Shown here piece after piece: positions 36,901-50,902 of a DNA stretch of 64,000 bases; the first letter of the stretch is position 1; each line of letters begins with the position of its first letter. A program made the position numbers and the translations under genes. The stretch is from Cheilinus undulatus (Eukaryota > Chordata > Actinopteri > Labriformes > Labridae): the NCBI RefSeq assembly GCF_018320785.1, contig NW_024571680.1:51001-115000 (forward strand), in the 5' to 3' direction. The notes beneath the pieces were generated by a model. It was not told the origin of the DNA, searched no databases, and saw nothing but the letters and a program-made list of their open reading frames with translations.

Positions 36901-39900
36901 CGACTGTTCTAACTGTTGATAGAAACACAGTGATGGTGGCGACTGTTCTGTTGATGTAAACACAGTGATGGTGGGGACTGTTCTGTTGATGTAAACACAG
37001 TGATGGTGGCGACTGTTCTGTTGATAGAAACACAGTGATGGTGGCGACTGTTCTAACTGTTGATAGAAACACAGTGATGGTGGCGACTGTTCTGTTGATG
37101 TAAACACAGTGGTGGTGGTGACTGTTCTAGCTGTTGATAGAAACACAGGGATGGTGGCGACTGTTCTAACTGTTGATAGAAACACAGGGATGGTGGTGAC
37201 TGTTCTAACTGTTGATATAAACACAGGGATGGTGGCGACTGTTCTAACTGTTGATAGAAACACAGGGATGGTGGTGACTGTTCTAACTGTTGATAGAAAC
37301 ACAGTGATGGTGGCGACTGTTCTAACTGTTGATAGAAACACAGTGATGGTGGCGACTGTTCTAACTGTTGATAGAAACACAGTGATGTTGGCGACTGTTC
37401 TAACTGTTGATAGAAACACAGGGATGGTGGTGACTGTTCTAACTGTTGATAGAAACACAGTGATGGTGGCGACTGTTCTGTTGATGTAAACACAGGGATG
37501 GTGGCGACTGTTCTAACTGTTGATAGAAACACAGTGATGGTGGCGACTGTTCTAACTGTTGATAGAAACACAGGAATGGTGGTGACTGTTCTAACTGTTG
37601 ATAGAAACACAGTGATGGTGGCGACCGTTCTAACTGTTGATAGAAACACAGTGATGGTGGCGACTGTTCTGTTGATGTAAACACAGTGATGGTGGGGACT
37701 GTTCTGTTGATGTAAACACAGTGATGGTGGCGACTGTTCTGTTGATAGAAACACAGTGATGGTGGCGACTGTTCTAACTGTTGATAGAAACACAGTGATG
37801 GTGGCGACTGTTCTGTTGATGTAAACACAGTGGTGGTGGTGACTGTTCTAGCTGTTGATAGAAACACAGGGATGGTGGCGACTGTTCTAACTGTTGATAG
37901 AAACACAGGGATGGTGGTGACTGTTCTAACTGTTGATATAAACACAGTGATGGTGGCGACTGTTCTAACTGTTGATAGAAACACAGTGATGGTGGTGACT
38001 GTTCTAACTGTTGATAGAAACACAGTGATGGTGGCGACTGTTCTAACTGTTGATAGAAACACAGTGATGGTGGCGACTGTTCTAACTGTTGATAGAAACA
38101 CAGTGATGGTGGCGACTGTTCTAACTGTTGATAGAAACACAGTGATGGTGACTGTTCTAACTGTTGATAGAAACACAGTGATGGTGGCGACTGTTCTGTT
38201 GATGTAAACACAGGGATGGTGGCGACTGTTCTAACTGTTGATAGAAACACAGTGATGGTGGCGACTGTTCTAACTGTTGATAGAAACACAGGGATGGTGG
38301 CGACTGTTCTAACTGTTGATAGAAACACAGTGATGGTGGCGACTGTTCTAACTGTTGATAGAAACACAGGGATGGTGGTGACTGTTCTAACTGTTGATAG
38401 AAACACAGTGATGGTGGCGACTGTTCTGTTGATGTAAACACAGTGATGGTGGCGACCGTTCTAACTGTTGATAGAAACACAGGGATGGTGGTGACTGTTC
38501 TAACTGTTGATAGAAACACAGTGATGGTGGCGACTGTTCTGTTGATGTAAACACAGTGATGGTGGCGACTGTTCTGTTGATGTAAACACAGTGATGGTGG
38601 CGACTGTTCTGTTGATAGAAACACAGTGATGGTGGTGACTGTTCTAACTGTTGATAGAAACACAGTGATGGTGGCGACTGTTCTGTTGATGTAAACACAG
38701 TGATGGTGGCGACTGTTCTAGCTGTTGATAGAAACACAGGGATGGTGGCGACTGTTCTAACTGTTGATAGAAACACAGGGATGGTGGTGACTGTTCTAAC
38801 TGTTGATATAAACACAGTGATGGTGGCGACTGTTGTAACTGTTGATATAAACACAGTGATGGTGGCGACTGTTCTAACTGTTGATAGAAACACAGTGATG
38901 GTGGCGACTGTTCTGTTGATGTAAACACTGATGGTGGCGACTGTTCTAGCTGTTGATAGAAACACAGGGATGGTGGAAACTGTTCTAACTGTTGATATAA
39001 ACACAGTGATGGTGGCGACTGTTGTAACTGTTGATAGAAACACAGTGATGGTGGCGACTGTTCTAACTGTTGATAGAAACACAGGAATGGTGGTGACTGT
39101 TCTAACTGTTGATAGAAACACAGTGATGGTGGCGACCGTTCTAACTGTTGATAGAAACACAGGGATGGTGGTGACTGTTCTAACTGTTGATAGAAACACA
39201 GTGATGGTGGCGACTGTTCTAACTGTTGATAGAAACACAGTGATGGTGGCGACTGTTCTGTTGATGTAAACACAGTGATGGTGGCGACAGTTCTGTTGAT
39301 GTAAACACAGTGATGGTGGCGACTGTTCTGTTGATAGAAACACAGTGATGGTGGCGACTGTTCTAACTGTTGATAGAAACACAGTGATGGTGGCGACTGT
39401 TCTGTTGATGTAAACACAGTGATGGTGGCGACTATTCTAGCTGTTGATAGAAACACAGGGATGGTGGCGACTGTTCTAACTGTTGATAGAAACACAGGGA
39501 TGGTGGTGACTGTTCTAACTGTTGATATAAACACAGGGATGGTGGCGACTGTTCTAACTGTTGATAGAAACACAGTGATGGTGGCGACTGTTCTAACTGT
39601 TGATAGAAACACAGTGATGGTGGCGACTGTTCTGTTGATGTAAACACTGATGGTGGCGACTGTTCTAGCTGTTGATAGAAACACAGGGATAGTGGCAACT
39701 GTTCTAACTGTTGATATAAACAGAGTGATGGTGTCGACTGTTCTGTTGATAGAAACACAGTGATGGTGGCGACTGTTCTGTTGATATAAACACAGTGATG
39801 GTGGCGACTGTTCTAACTGTTGATAGAAACACAGTGATGGTGGCGACTGTTCTGTTGATATAAACACAGTAATGGTGGTGACTGTTCTAACTGTTGATAG

Positions 39901-42900
39901 AAACACAGTGATGGTGGCGACTGTTCTAACTGTTGATAGAAACACAGGGATGGTGGTGACTGTTCTAACTGTTGATAGAAACACAGTGATGGTGGCGACT
40001 GTTCTAACTGTTGATAGAAACACAGTGATGGTGGCGACTGTTCTAACTGTTGATAGAAACACAGGGATGGTGGTGACTGTTCTAACTGTTGATAGAAACA
40101 CAGTGATGGTGGCGACTGTTCTAACTGTTGATAGAAACACAGTGATGGTGGCGACTGTTCTGTTGATGTAAACACAGTGATGGTGGCGACTGTTCTGTTG
40201 ATGTAAACACAGTGATGGTGGCGACTGTTCTAACTGTTGATAGAAACACAGTGATGGTGGCGACTGTTCTAACTGTTGATAGAAACACAGTGATGGTGGC
40301 GACTGTTCTAACTGTTGATAGAAACACAGTGATGGTGGCGACTGTTCTAGCTGTTGATAGAAACACAGGGATGGTGGCGAATGTTCTAACTGTTGATAGA
40401 AACACAGGGATGGTGGCGACTGTTCTAACTGTTGATAGAAACACAGTGATGGTGGCGACTGTTCTAACTGTTGATAGAAACACAGTGATGGTGGCGACTG
40501 TTCTGTTGATGTAAACACAGTGATGGTGGCGACTGTTCTAGCTGTTGATAGAAACACAGTGATGGTGGCGACTGTTCTAACTGTTGATAGAAACACAGGG
40601 ATGGTGGCGACTGTTCTAACTGTTGATATAAACACAGTGATGGTGGCGACTGTTCTAACTGTTGATAGAAACACAGTGATGGTGGCGACTGTTCTGTTGA
40701 TGTAAACACTGATGGTGGCGACTGTTCTAACTGTTGATAGAAACACAGGGATGGTGGCAACTGTTCTAACTGTTGATATAAACATAGTGATGGTGGCGAC
40801 TGTTGTAACTGTTGATATAAACACAGTGATGGTGTCGACTGTTCTAACTGTTGATAGAAACACTGTGATGGTGGCGACTGTTCTGTTGATATAAACACAG
40901 TGATGGTGGCGACTGTTCTAACTGTTGATAGAAACACAGTGATGGTGGCGACTGTTCTGTTGATATAAACACAGGAATGGTGGTGACTGTTCTAACTGTT
41001 GATAGAAACACAGTGATGTTGGCGACCGTTCTAACTGTTGAAAGAAACACAGGGATGGTGGTTACTGTTCTAACTGTTGATAGAAACACAGTGATGGTGG
41101 CGACTGTTCTAACTGTTGATAGAAACACAGTGATGTTGGCGACCGTTCTAACTGTTGATAGAAACACAGGGATGGTGGTGACTGTTCTAACTGTTGATAG
41201 AAACACAGTGATGGTGGTGACTGTTCTAACTGTTGATGTAAACACAGTGATGGTGGCGACTGTTCTGTTGATGTAAACACAGTGATGGTGGCGACTGTTC
41301 TGTTGATGTAAACACAGTGATGGTGGCGACTGTTCTAACTGTTGATAGAAACACAGTGATGGTGGCGACTGTTCTAACTGTTGATAGAAACACAGTGATG
41401 GTGGCGACTGTTCTGTTGATGTAAACACAGTGATGGTGGCAACTGTTCTAGCTGTTGATAGAAACACGGGGATGGTGGCGACTGTTCTAACTGTTGATAG
41501 AAACACAGGGATGGTGGTGACTGTTCTAACTGTTGATATAAACACAGGGATGGTGGCGACTGTTCTAACTGTTGATAGAAACACAGTGATGGTGGCGACT
41601 GTTCTAACTGTTGATAGAAACACAGTGATGGTGGCGACTGTTCTGTTGATGTAAACACTGATGGTGGCGACTGTTCTAGCTGTTGATAGAAACACAGGGA
41701 TGGTGGCAACTGTTCTAACTGTTGATATAAACACAGTGATGGTGGCGACTGTTCTAACTGTTGATAGAAACACTGTGATGGTGGCGACTGTTCTGTTGAT
41801 ATAAACACAGTGATGGTGGCGACTGTTCTAACTGTTGATAGAAACACAGTGATGGTGGCGACTGTTCTGTTGATATAAACACAGGAATGGTGGTGACTGT
41901 TCTAACTGTTGATAGAAACACAGTGATGTTGGCGACCGTTCTAACTGTTGATAGAAACACAGGGATGGTGGTGACTGTTCTAACTGTTGATAGAAACACA
42001 GTGATGTTGGCGACCGTTCTAACTGTTGATAGAAACACAGGGATGGTGGTGACTGTTCTAACTGTTGATAGAAACACAGTGATGGTGGCGACTGTTCTAA
42101 CTGTTGATAGAAACACAGTGATGGTGGCGACTGTTCTGTTGATGTAAACACAGTGATGGTGGCGACTGTTCTGTTGATGTAAACACAGTGATGGTGGCGA
42201 CTGTTCTAACTGTTGATAGAAACACAGTGATGGTGGCGACTGTTCTAACTGTTGATAGAAACACAGTGATGGTGGCGACTGTTCTGTTGATATAAACACA
42301 GGAATGGTGGTGACTGTTCTAACTGTTGATAGAAACACAGTGATGTTGGCGACCGTTCTAACTGTTGAAAGAAACACAGGGATGGTGGTTACTGTTCTAA
42401 CTGTTGATAGAAACACAGTGATGGTGGCGACTGTTCTAACTGTTGATAGAAACACAGTGATGTTGGCGACCGTTCTAACTGTTGATAGAAACACAGGGAT
42501 GGTGGTGACTGTTCTAACTGTTGATAGAAACACAGTGATGGTGGCGACTGTTCTAACTGTTGATAGAAACACAGTGATGGTGGCGACTGTTCTGTTGATG
42601 TAAACACAGTGATGGTGGCGACTGTTCTGTTGATGTAAACACAGTGATGGTGGCGACTGTTCTAACTGTTGATAGAAACACAGTGATGGTGGCGACTGTT
42701 CTGTTGATGTAAACACAGTGATGGTGGCAACTGTTCTAGCTGTTGATAGAAACACGGGGATGGTGGCGACTGTTCTAACTGTTGATAGAAACACTGTGAT
42801 GGTGGCGACTGTTCTGTTGATATAAACACAGTGATGGTGGCGACTGTTCTAACTGTTGATAGAAACACAGTGATGGTGGCGACTGTTCTGTTGATATAAA

Positions 42901-45900
42901 CACAGGAATGGTGGTGACTGTTCTAACTGTTGATAGAAACACAGTGATGTTGGCGACCGTTCTAACTGTTGATAGAAACACAGGGATGGTGGTGACTGTT
43001 CTAACTGTTGATAGAAACACAGTGATGTTGGCGACCGTTCTAACTGTTGATAGAAACACAGGGATGGTGGTGACTGTTCTAACTGTTGATAGAAACACAG
43101 TGATGGTGGCGACTGTTCTAACTGTTGATAGAAACACAGTGATGGTGGCGACTGTTCTGTTGATGTAAACACAGTGATGGTGGCGACTGTTCTGTTGATG
43201 TAAACACAGTGATGGTGGCGACTGTTCTAACTGTTGATAGAAACACAGTGATGGTGGCGACTGTTCTAACTGTTGATAGAAACACAGTGATGGTGGCGAC
43301 TGTTCTGTTGATATAAACACAGGAATGGTGGTGACTGTTCTAACTGTTGATAGAAACACAGTGATGTTGGCGACCGTTCTAACTGTTGAAAGAAACACAG
43401 TGATGGTGGCGACTGTTCTGTTGATATAAACACAGGAATGGTGGTGACTGTTCTAACTGTTGATAGAAACACAGTGATGTTGGCGACCGTTCTAACTGTT
43501 GAAAGAAACACAGGGATGGTGGTTACTGTTCTAACTGTTGATAGAAACACAGTGATGGTGGCGACTGTTCTGTTGATATAAACACAGGAATGGTGGTGAC
43601 TGTTCTAACTGTTGATAGAAACACAGTGATGTTGGCGACCGTTCTAACTGTTGAAAGAAACACAGGGATGGTGGTTACTGTTCTAACTGTTGATAGAAAC
43701 ACAGTGATGGTGGCGACTGTTCTAACTGTTGATAGAAACACAGTGATGGTGGCGACTGTTCTAACTGTTGATAGAAACACAGTGATGGTGGCGACTGTTC
43801 TAACTGTTGATAGAAACACAGTGATGTTGGCGACCGTTCTAACTGTTGATAGAAACACAGGGATGGTGGTGACTGTTCTAACTGTTGATAGAAACACAGT
43901 GATGGTGGCGACTGTTCTGTTGATATAAACACAGGAATGGTGGTGACTGTTCTAACTGTTGATAGAAACACAGTGATGTTGGCGACCGTTCTAACTGTTG
44001 AAAGAAACACAGGGATGGTGGTTACTGTTCTAACTGTTGATAGAAACACAGTGATGGTGGCGACTGTTCTAACTGTTGATAGAAACACAGTGATGTTGGC
44101 GACCGTTCTAACTGTTGATAGAAACACAGGGATGGTGGTGACTGTTCTAACTGTTGATAGAAACACAGTGATGGTGGCGACTCTTCTAACTGTTGATAGA
44201 AACACAGTGATGGTGGCGACTGTTCTGTTGATGTAAACACAGTGATGGTGGCGACTGTTCTGTTGATGTAAACACAGTGATGGTGGCGACTGTTCTAACT
44301 GTTGATAGAAACACAGTGATGGTGGCGACTGTTCTAACTGTTGATAGAAACACAGTGATGGTAGCCTGTTCTGTTGATGTAAACACAGTGATGGTGGCAA
44401 CTGTTCTAGCTGTTGATAGAAACACGGGGATGGTGGCGACTGTTCTAACTGTTGATAGAAACACAGGGATGGTGGTGACTGTTCTAACTGTTGATATAAA
44501 CACAGGGATGGTGGCGACTGTTCTAACTGTTGATAGAAACACAGTGATGGTGGCGACTGTTCTAACTGTTGATAGAAACACAGTGATGGTGGCGACTGTT
44601 CTGTTGATGTAAACACTGATGGTGGCGACTGTTCTAGCTGTTGATAGAAACACAGGGATGGTGGCAACTGTTCTAACTGTTGATATAAACACAGTGATGG
44701 TGGCGACTGTTCTAACTGTTGATAGAAACACTGTGATGGTGGCGACTGTTCTGTTGATATAAACACAGTGATGGTGGCGACTGTTCTAACTGTTGATAGA
44801 AACACAGTGATGGTGGCGACTGTTCTGTTGATATAAACACAGGAATGGTGGTGACTGTTCTAACTGTTGATAGAAACACAGTGATGTTGGCGACCGTTCT
44901 AACTGTTGATAGAAACACAGGGATGGTGGTGACTGTTCTAACTGTTGATAGAAACACAGTGATGGTGGCGACTGTTCTAACTGTTGATAGAAACACAGTG
45001 ATGGTGGCGACTGTTCTGTTGATGTAAACACAGTGATGGTGGCAACTGTTCTAGCTGTTGATAGAAACACGGGGATGGTGGCGACTGTTCTAACTGTTGA
45101 TAGAAACACAGGGATGGTGGTGACTGTTCTAACTGTTGATAGAAACACAGTGATGGTGGCGACTGTTCTAACTGTTGATAGAAACACAGTGATGGTGGCG
45201 ACTGTTCTGTTGATGTAAACACAGTGATGGTGGCGACTGTTCTGTTGATGTAAACACAGTGATGGTGGCGACTGTTCTAACTGTTGATAGAAACACAGTG
45301 ATGGTGGCGACTGTTCTAACTGTTGATAGAAACACAGTGATGGTGGCGACTGTTCTAACTGTTGATAGAAACACAGTGATGGTGGCGACTGTTCTAGCTG
45401 TTGATAGAAACACAGGGATGGTGGCGACTGTTCTAACTGTTGATAGAAACACAGGGATGGTGGCGACTGTTCTAACTGTTGATAGAAACACAGTGATGGT
45501 GGCGACTGTTCTAACTGTTGATAGAAACACAGTGATGGTGGCGACTGTTCTGTTGATGTAAACACAGTGATGGTGGCGACTGTTCTAGCTGTTGATAGAA
45601 ACACAGGGATGGTGGCGACTGTTCTAACTGTTGATAGAAACACAGGGATGGTGGCGACTGTTCTAACTGTTGATATAAACACAGTGATGGTGGCGACTGT
45701 TCTAACTGTTGATAGAAACACAGTGATGGTGGCGACTGTTCTGTTGATGTAAACACTGATGGTGGCGACTGTTCTAGCTGTTGATAGAAACACAGGGATG
45801 GTGGCAACTGTTCTAACTGTTGATATAAACACAGTGATGGTGGCGACTGTTGTAACTGTTGATATAAACACAGTGATGGTGTCGACTGTTCTAACTGTTG

Positions 45901-48900
45901 ATAGAAACACTGTGATGGTGGCGACTGTTCTGTTGATATAAACACAGTGATGGTGGCGACTGTTCTAACTGTTGATAGAAACACAGTGATGGTGGCGACT
46001 GTTCTGTTGATATAAACACAGGAATGGTGGTGACTGTTCTAACTGTTGATAGAAACACAGTGATGTTGGCGACCGTTCTAACTGTTGAAAGAAACACAGG
46101 GATGGTGGTGACTGTTCTAACTGTTGATAGAAACACAGTGATGGTGGCGACTGTTCTAACTGTTGATAGAAACACAGTGATGTTGGCGACCGTTCTAACT
46201 GTTCATAGAAACACAGGGATGGTGGTGACTGTTCTAACTGTTGATAAAAACACAGTGATGGTGGCGACTGTTCTAACTGTTGATAGAAACACAGTGATGG
46301 TGGCGACTGTTCTGTTGATGTAAACACAGTGATGGTGGCGACTGTTCTGTTGATGTAAACACAGTGATGGTGGCGACTGTTCTAACTGTTGATAGAAACA
46401 CAGTGATGGTGGCGACTGTTCTAACTATTGATAGAAACACAGTGATGGTGGCGACTGTTCTAACTGTTGATAGAAACACAGTGATGTTGGCGACTGTTCT
46501 AGCTGTTGATAGAAACACAGGGATGGTGGCGACTGTTCTAACTGTTGATAGAAACACAGTGATGGTGGCGACTGTTCTAACTGTTGATAGAAACACAGTG
46601 ATGGTGGCGACTGTTCTAACTGTTGATAGAAACACAGTGATGTTGGCGACCGTTCTAACTGTTGATAGAAACACAGTGATGGTGGCGACTGTTCTAACTG
46701 TTGATAGAAACACAGTGATGGTGGCGACTGTTCTAACTGTTGATAGAAACACAGTGATGGTGGCGACTGTTCTAACTGTTGATAGAAACACAGTGATGTT
46801 GGCGACCGTTCTAACTGTTGATAGAAACACAGGGATGGTGGTGACTGTTCTAACTGTTGATAGAAACACAGTGATGGTGGCGACTGTTCTAACTGTTGAT
46901 AGAAACACAGTGATGGTGGCGACTGTTCTGTTGATGTAAACACAGTGATGGTGGCGACTGTTCTGTTGATGTAAACACAGTGATGGTGGCGACTGTTCTA
47001 ACTGTTGATAGAAACACAGTGATGGTGGCAACTGTTCTAACTGTTGATAGAAACACAGTGATGGTGGCGACTGTTCTAGCTGTTGATAGAAACACAGGGA
47101 TGGTGGCGACTGTTCTAACTGTTGATAGAAACACAGGGATGGTGGCGACTGTTCTAACTGTTGATAGAAACACAGTGATGGTGGCGACTGTTCTAACTGT
47201 TGATAGAAACACAGTGATGGTGGCGACTGTTCTGTTGATGTAAACACAGTGATGGTGGCGACTGTTCTAGCTGTTGATAGAAACACAGGGATGGTGGCGA
47301 CTGTTCTAACTGTTGATAGAAACACAGGGATGGTGGCGACTGTTCTAACTGTTGATATAAACACAGTGATGGTGGCGACTGTTCTAACTGTTGATAGAAA
47401 CACAGTGATGGTGGCGACTGTTCTGTTGATGTAAACACTGATGGTGGCGACTGTTCTAGCTGTTGATAGAAACACAGGGATGGTGGCAACTGTTCTAACT
47501 GTTGATATAAACACAGTGATGGTGGCGACTGTTGTAACTGTTGATATAAACACAGTGATGGTGTCGACTGTTCTAACTGTTGATAGAAACACTGTGATGG
47601 TGGCGACTGTTCTGTTGATATAAACACAGTGATGGTGGCGACTGTTCTAACTGTTGATAGAAACACAGTGATGGTGGCGACTGTTCTGTTGATATAAACA
47701 CAGGAATGGTGGTGACTGTTCTAACTGTTGATAGAAACACAGTGATGTTGGCGACCGTTCTAACTGTTGAAAGAAACACAGGGATGGTGGTGACTGTTCT
47801 AACTGTTGATAGAAACACAGTGATGGTGGCGACTGTTCTAACTGTTGATAGAAACACAGTGATGTTGGCGACCGTTCTAACTGTTGAAAGAAACACAGGG
47901 ATGGTGGTGACTGTTCTAACTGTTGATAGAAACACAGTGATGGTGGCGACTGTTCTAACTGTTGATAGAAACACAGTGATGGTGGCGACTGTTCTGTTGA
48001 TGTAAACACAGTGATGGTGGCGACTGTTCTGTTGATGTAAACACAGTGATGGTGGCGACTGTTCTAACTGTTGATAGAAACACAGTGATGGTGGCGACTG
48101 TTCTAACTGTTGATAGAAACACAGTGATGGTGGCGACTGTTCTAACTGTTGATAGAAACACAGTGATGGTGGCGACTGTTCTAGCTGTTGATAGAAACAC
48201 AGGGATGGTGGCGACTGTTCTAACTGTTGATAGAAACACAGGGATGGTGGCAACTGTTCTAACTGTTGATAGAAACACAGTGATGGTGGCGACTGTTCTA
48301 ACTGTTGATAGAAACACAGTGATGGTGGCGACTGTTCTGTTGATGTAAACACAGTGATGGTGGCGACTGTTCTAGCTGTTGATAGAAACACAGGGATGGT
48401 GGCGACTGTTCTAACTGTTGATAGAAACACAGGGATGGTGGCGACTGTTCTAACTGTTGATATAAACACAGGGATGGTGGCGACTGTTCTAACTGTTGAT
48501 AGAAACACAGTGATGGTGGCGACTGTTCTAATTGTTGATAGAAACACAGTGATGGTGGCGACTGTTCTGTTGATGTAAACACAGTGATGGTGGCGACTGT
48601 TCTAGCTGTTGATAGAAACACAGGGATGGTGGCGACTGTTCTAACTGTTGATAGAAACACAGGGATGGTGGCGACTGTTTTAACTGTTGATATAAACACA
48701 GGGATGGTGGCGACTGTTCTAACTGTTGATAGAAACACAGTGATGGTGGCGACTGTTCTGTTGATGTAAACACAGTGATGGTGGCGACTGTTCTAGCTGT
48801 TGATAGAAACACAGTGATGGTGGCAACTGTTCTAACTGTTGATATAAACACAGTGATGGTGGCGACTGTTCTAACTGTTGATAGAAACACAGTGATGGTG

Positions 48901-50862
48901 GCGACTGTTCTAACTGTTGATAGAAACACTGTGATGGTGGCGACTGTTCTGTTGATATAAACACAGTGATGGTGGCGACTGTTCTAACTGTTGATAGAAA
49001 CACAGTGATGGTGGCGACTGTTCTAACTGTTGATAGAAACACTGTGATGGTGGCGACTGTTCTGTTGATATAAACACAGTGATGGTGGCGACTGTTCTAA
49101 CTGTTGATAGAAACACAGTGATGGTGGCGACTGTTCTGTTGATATAAACACAGGAATGGTGGTGACTGTTCTAACTGTTGATAGAAACACAGTGAAGTTG
49201 GCGACCGTTCTAACTGTTGATAGAAACACAGTGATGGTGGCAACTGTTCTAACTGTTGATAGAAACACAGTGATGGTGGCGACTGTTCTGTTGATGTAAA
49301 CACAGTGATGGTGGCGACTGTTCTAGCTGTTGATAGAAACACAGGGATGGTGGCAACTGTTCTAACTGTTGATAGAAACACAGTGATGGTGGCGACTGTT
49401 GTAACTGTTGATAGAAACACAGTGATGGTGGCGACTGTTCTAACTGTTGATAGAAACACTGTGATGGTGGCGACTGTTCTGTTGATATAAACACAGTGAT
49501 GGTGGCGACTGTTCTAACTGTTGATAGAAACACAGTGATGGTGGCGACTGTTCTGTTGATATAAACACAGTGATGGTGGCGACTGTTCTAACTGTTGATA
49601 GAAACACAGTGATGGTGGCGACTGTTCTGTTGATAGAAACACAGTGATGGTGGCGACTGTTCTAACTGTTGACATAAACGGTGATGGCAGGCATGCACTG
49701 AGCAGACTCACGGGGTAGTAGACCCAACACTCTCCACAGCGGTTGTTGTCTTTGTATTGTCCCTTGAACACCAGGCAGCCCTCTCCGTTAAACTCCTGAG
49801 CTGGCCCGTTCAGCTCGCCATCCACATATGTCCCATGAAGGACACCACCCTCCTCATACGTGTACACTCCCTGACCCTGTAGAGCGTCGTCCACGTAGAA
49901 ACCCTCCAGGGTGCTGAGGACAAACACACAGGAAAACACCACACTGGTCAGATTCCTCGTCTACCTGTGTGTGATGGTGATCACCCTTCGTCTGATTTCT
50001 GACCATTCCCGCCCACTCCCACAGAGCCTGACCACTCCCATTCAGATGATCAAACATTCAGTTAGAGGGACAATAGCTTTAATATGGTTACAGACCACAC
50101 ATGACTGCGATTCAGAGCGTCATCCCTGAATGAAGCCAGAGAAGGTGTGGTCTCTGCTGACGGCCCAGACTGACCTGACCCCTGGTTGTTCACTCTAGTT
50201 ACACTAAAGTTCACAGACTTTAGAAGTCAGAATTTTCACTGACGATACACATCCTGATGCTAACGTCTCAGCCGTACCTTCCATCAAAAAAGAAGAACTT
50301 GCCCTTTCCGTTCTTCTCTCCGTGGGTGAAATGTCCTTCAAACCGGTCACTGGATGAGTATGTTACTGTGCAGAAACCGTGAGGCTGACCGTCGTCGTCC
50401 AGAGGACCTGAGTGAACAACAACAGGCTATAAATGGATACGCTTCAGTGTAAGCAGGTTTAACATTTTACTGACAAACAAAAACTACTAACTAAAATCTT
50501 AATCATGTTCTCTCAGTGTCTGAATGACCTCTCCTCTGATGTAAAGACGGGACAGGATTAGTCTGTTACCATTATGGTCATATGAAGTGGTGCTAGGGCC
50601 TAACGATGCCGTACCCTCACCATCAATTCAAAAACATTAAGACAGAAAACACTCTACTGCCACACTACTATCCAACCAACACGGCAGATCTCCCAGGGAG
50701 CATTGCAGCATGGCAACATGATCCTAAACCCTGTATCAGTACAGGCTAAAATGAGTGTAGAAATATTGACTTATTGGATTTGGGTGTAAACCCAGCATTA
50801 TATACACCTAATTACCAGTATTCCCAGTATTCTACATTATATATAGTATTGTACATATAATC

Positions 50863-50902
<40 letters not shown>

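Larger units (their letters stand above)
24104..49688. repeat. Giant 25.6-kb minisatellite (39/35-bp units) filling SETD7 intron 3
   Basis: Roughly 650-690 tandem units (estimated from length). The main unit is 39 bp (plus strand: GATAGAAACACAGTGATGGT, then GGCGACTGTTCTAACTGTT). A second 35-bp type lacks the AACT of CTAACTGTT and usually starts GATGTAAAC or GATATAAAC. The unit contains an internal near-duplication, ACTGTTCTA / ACTGTTGAT. Variation is confined to a few positions (GTGATG/GGGATG/GGAATG, GGTGG/GTTGG, GGCGAC/GGTGAC/GGCAAC, GACTG/GACCG, TAACTG/TAGCTG). The array starts about 23 nt inside the exon 3 donor and ends about 100 nt before the exon 4 acceptor. Long frames on both strands are by-products of the 39-bp period. 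Confidence 0.98.

Noticed and set aside
24037-49533. Many long open frames on both strands in the giant array (up to 739 codons at 38644-40863, minus)
   Set aside because: They follow from a 39-bp (13-codon) unit without stops in several frames. The predicted peptides are simple repeats, exist on both strands at once and have no gene signals.
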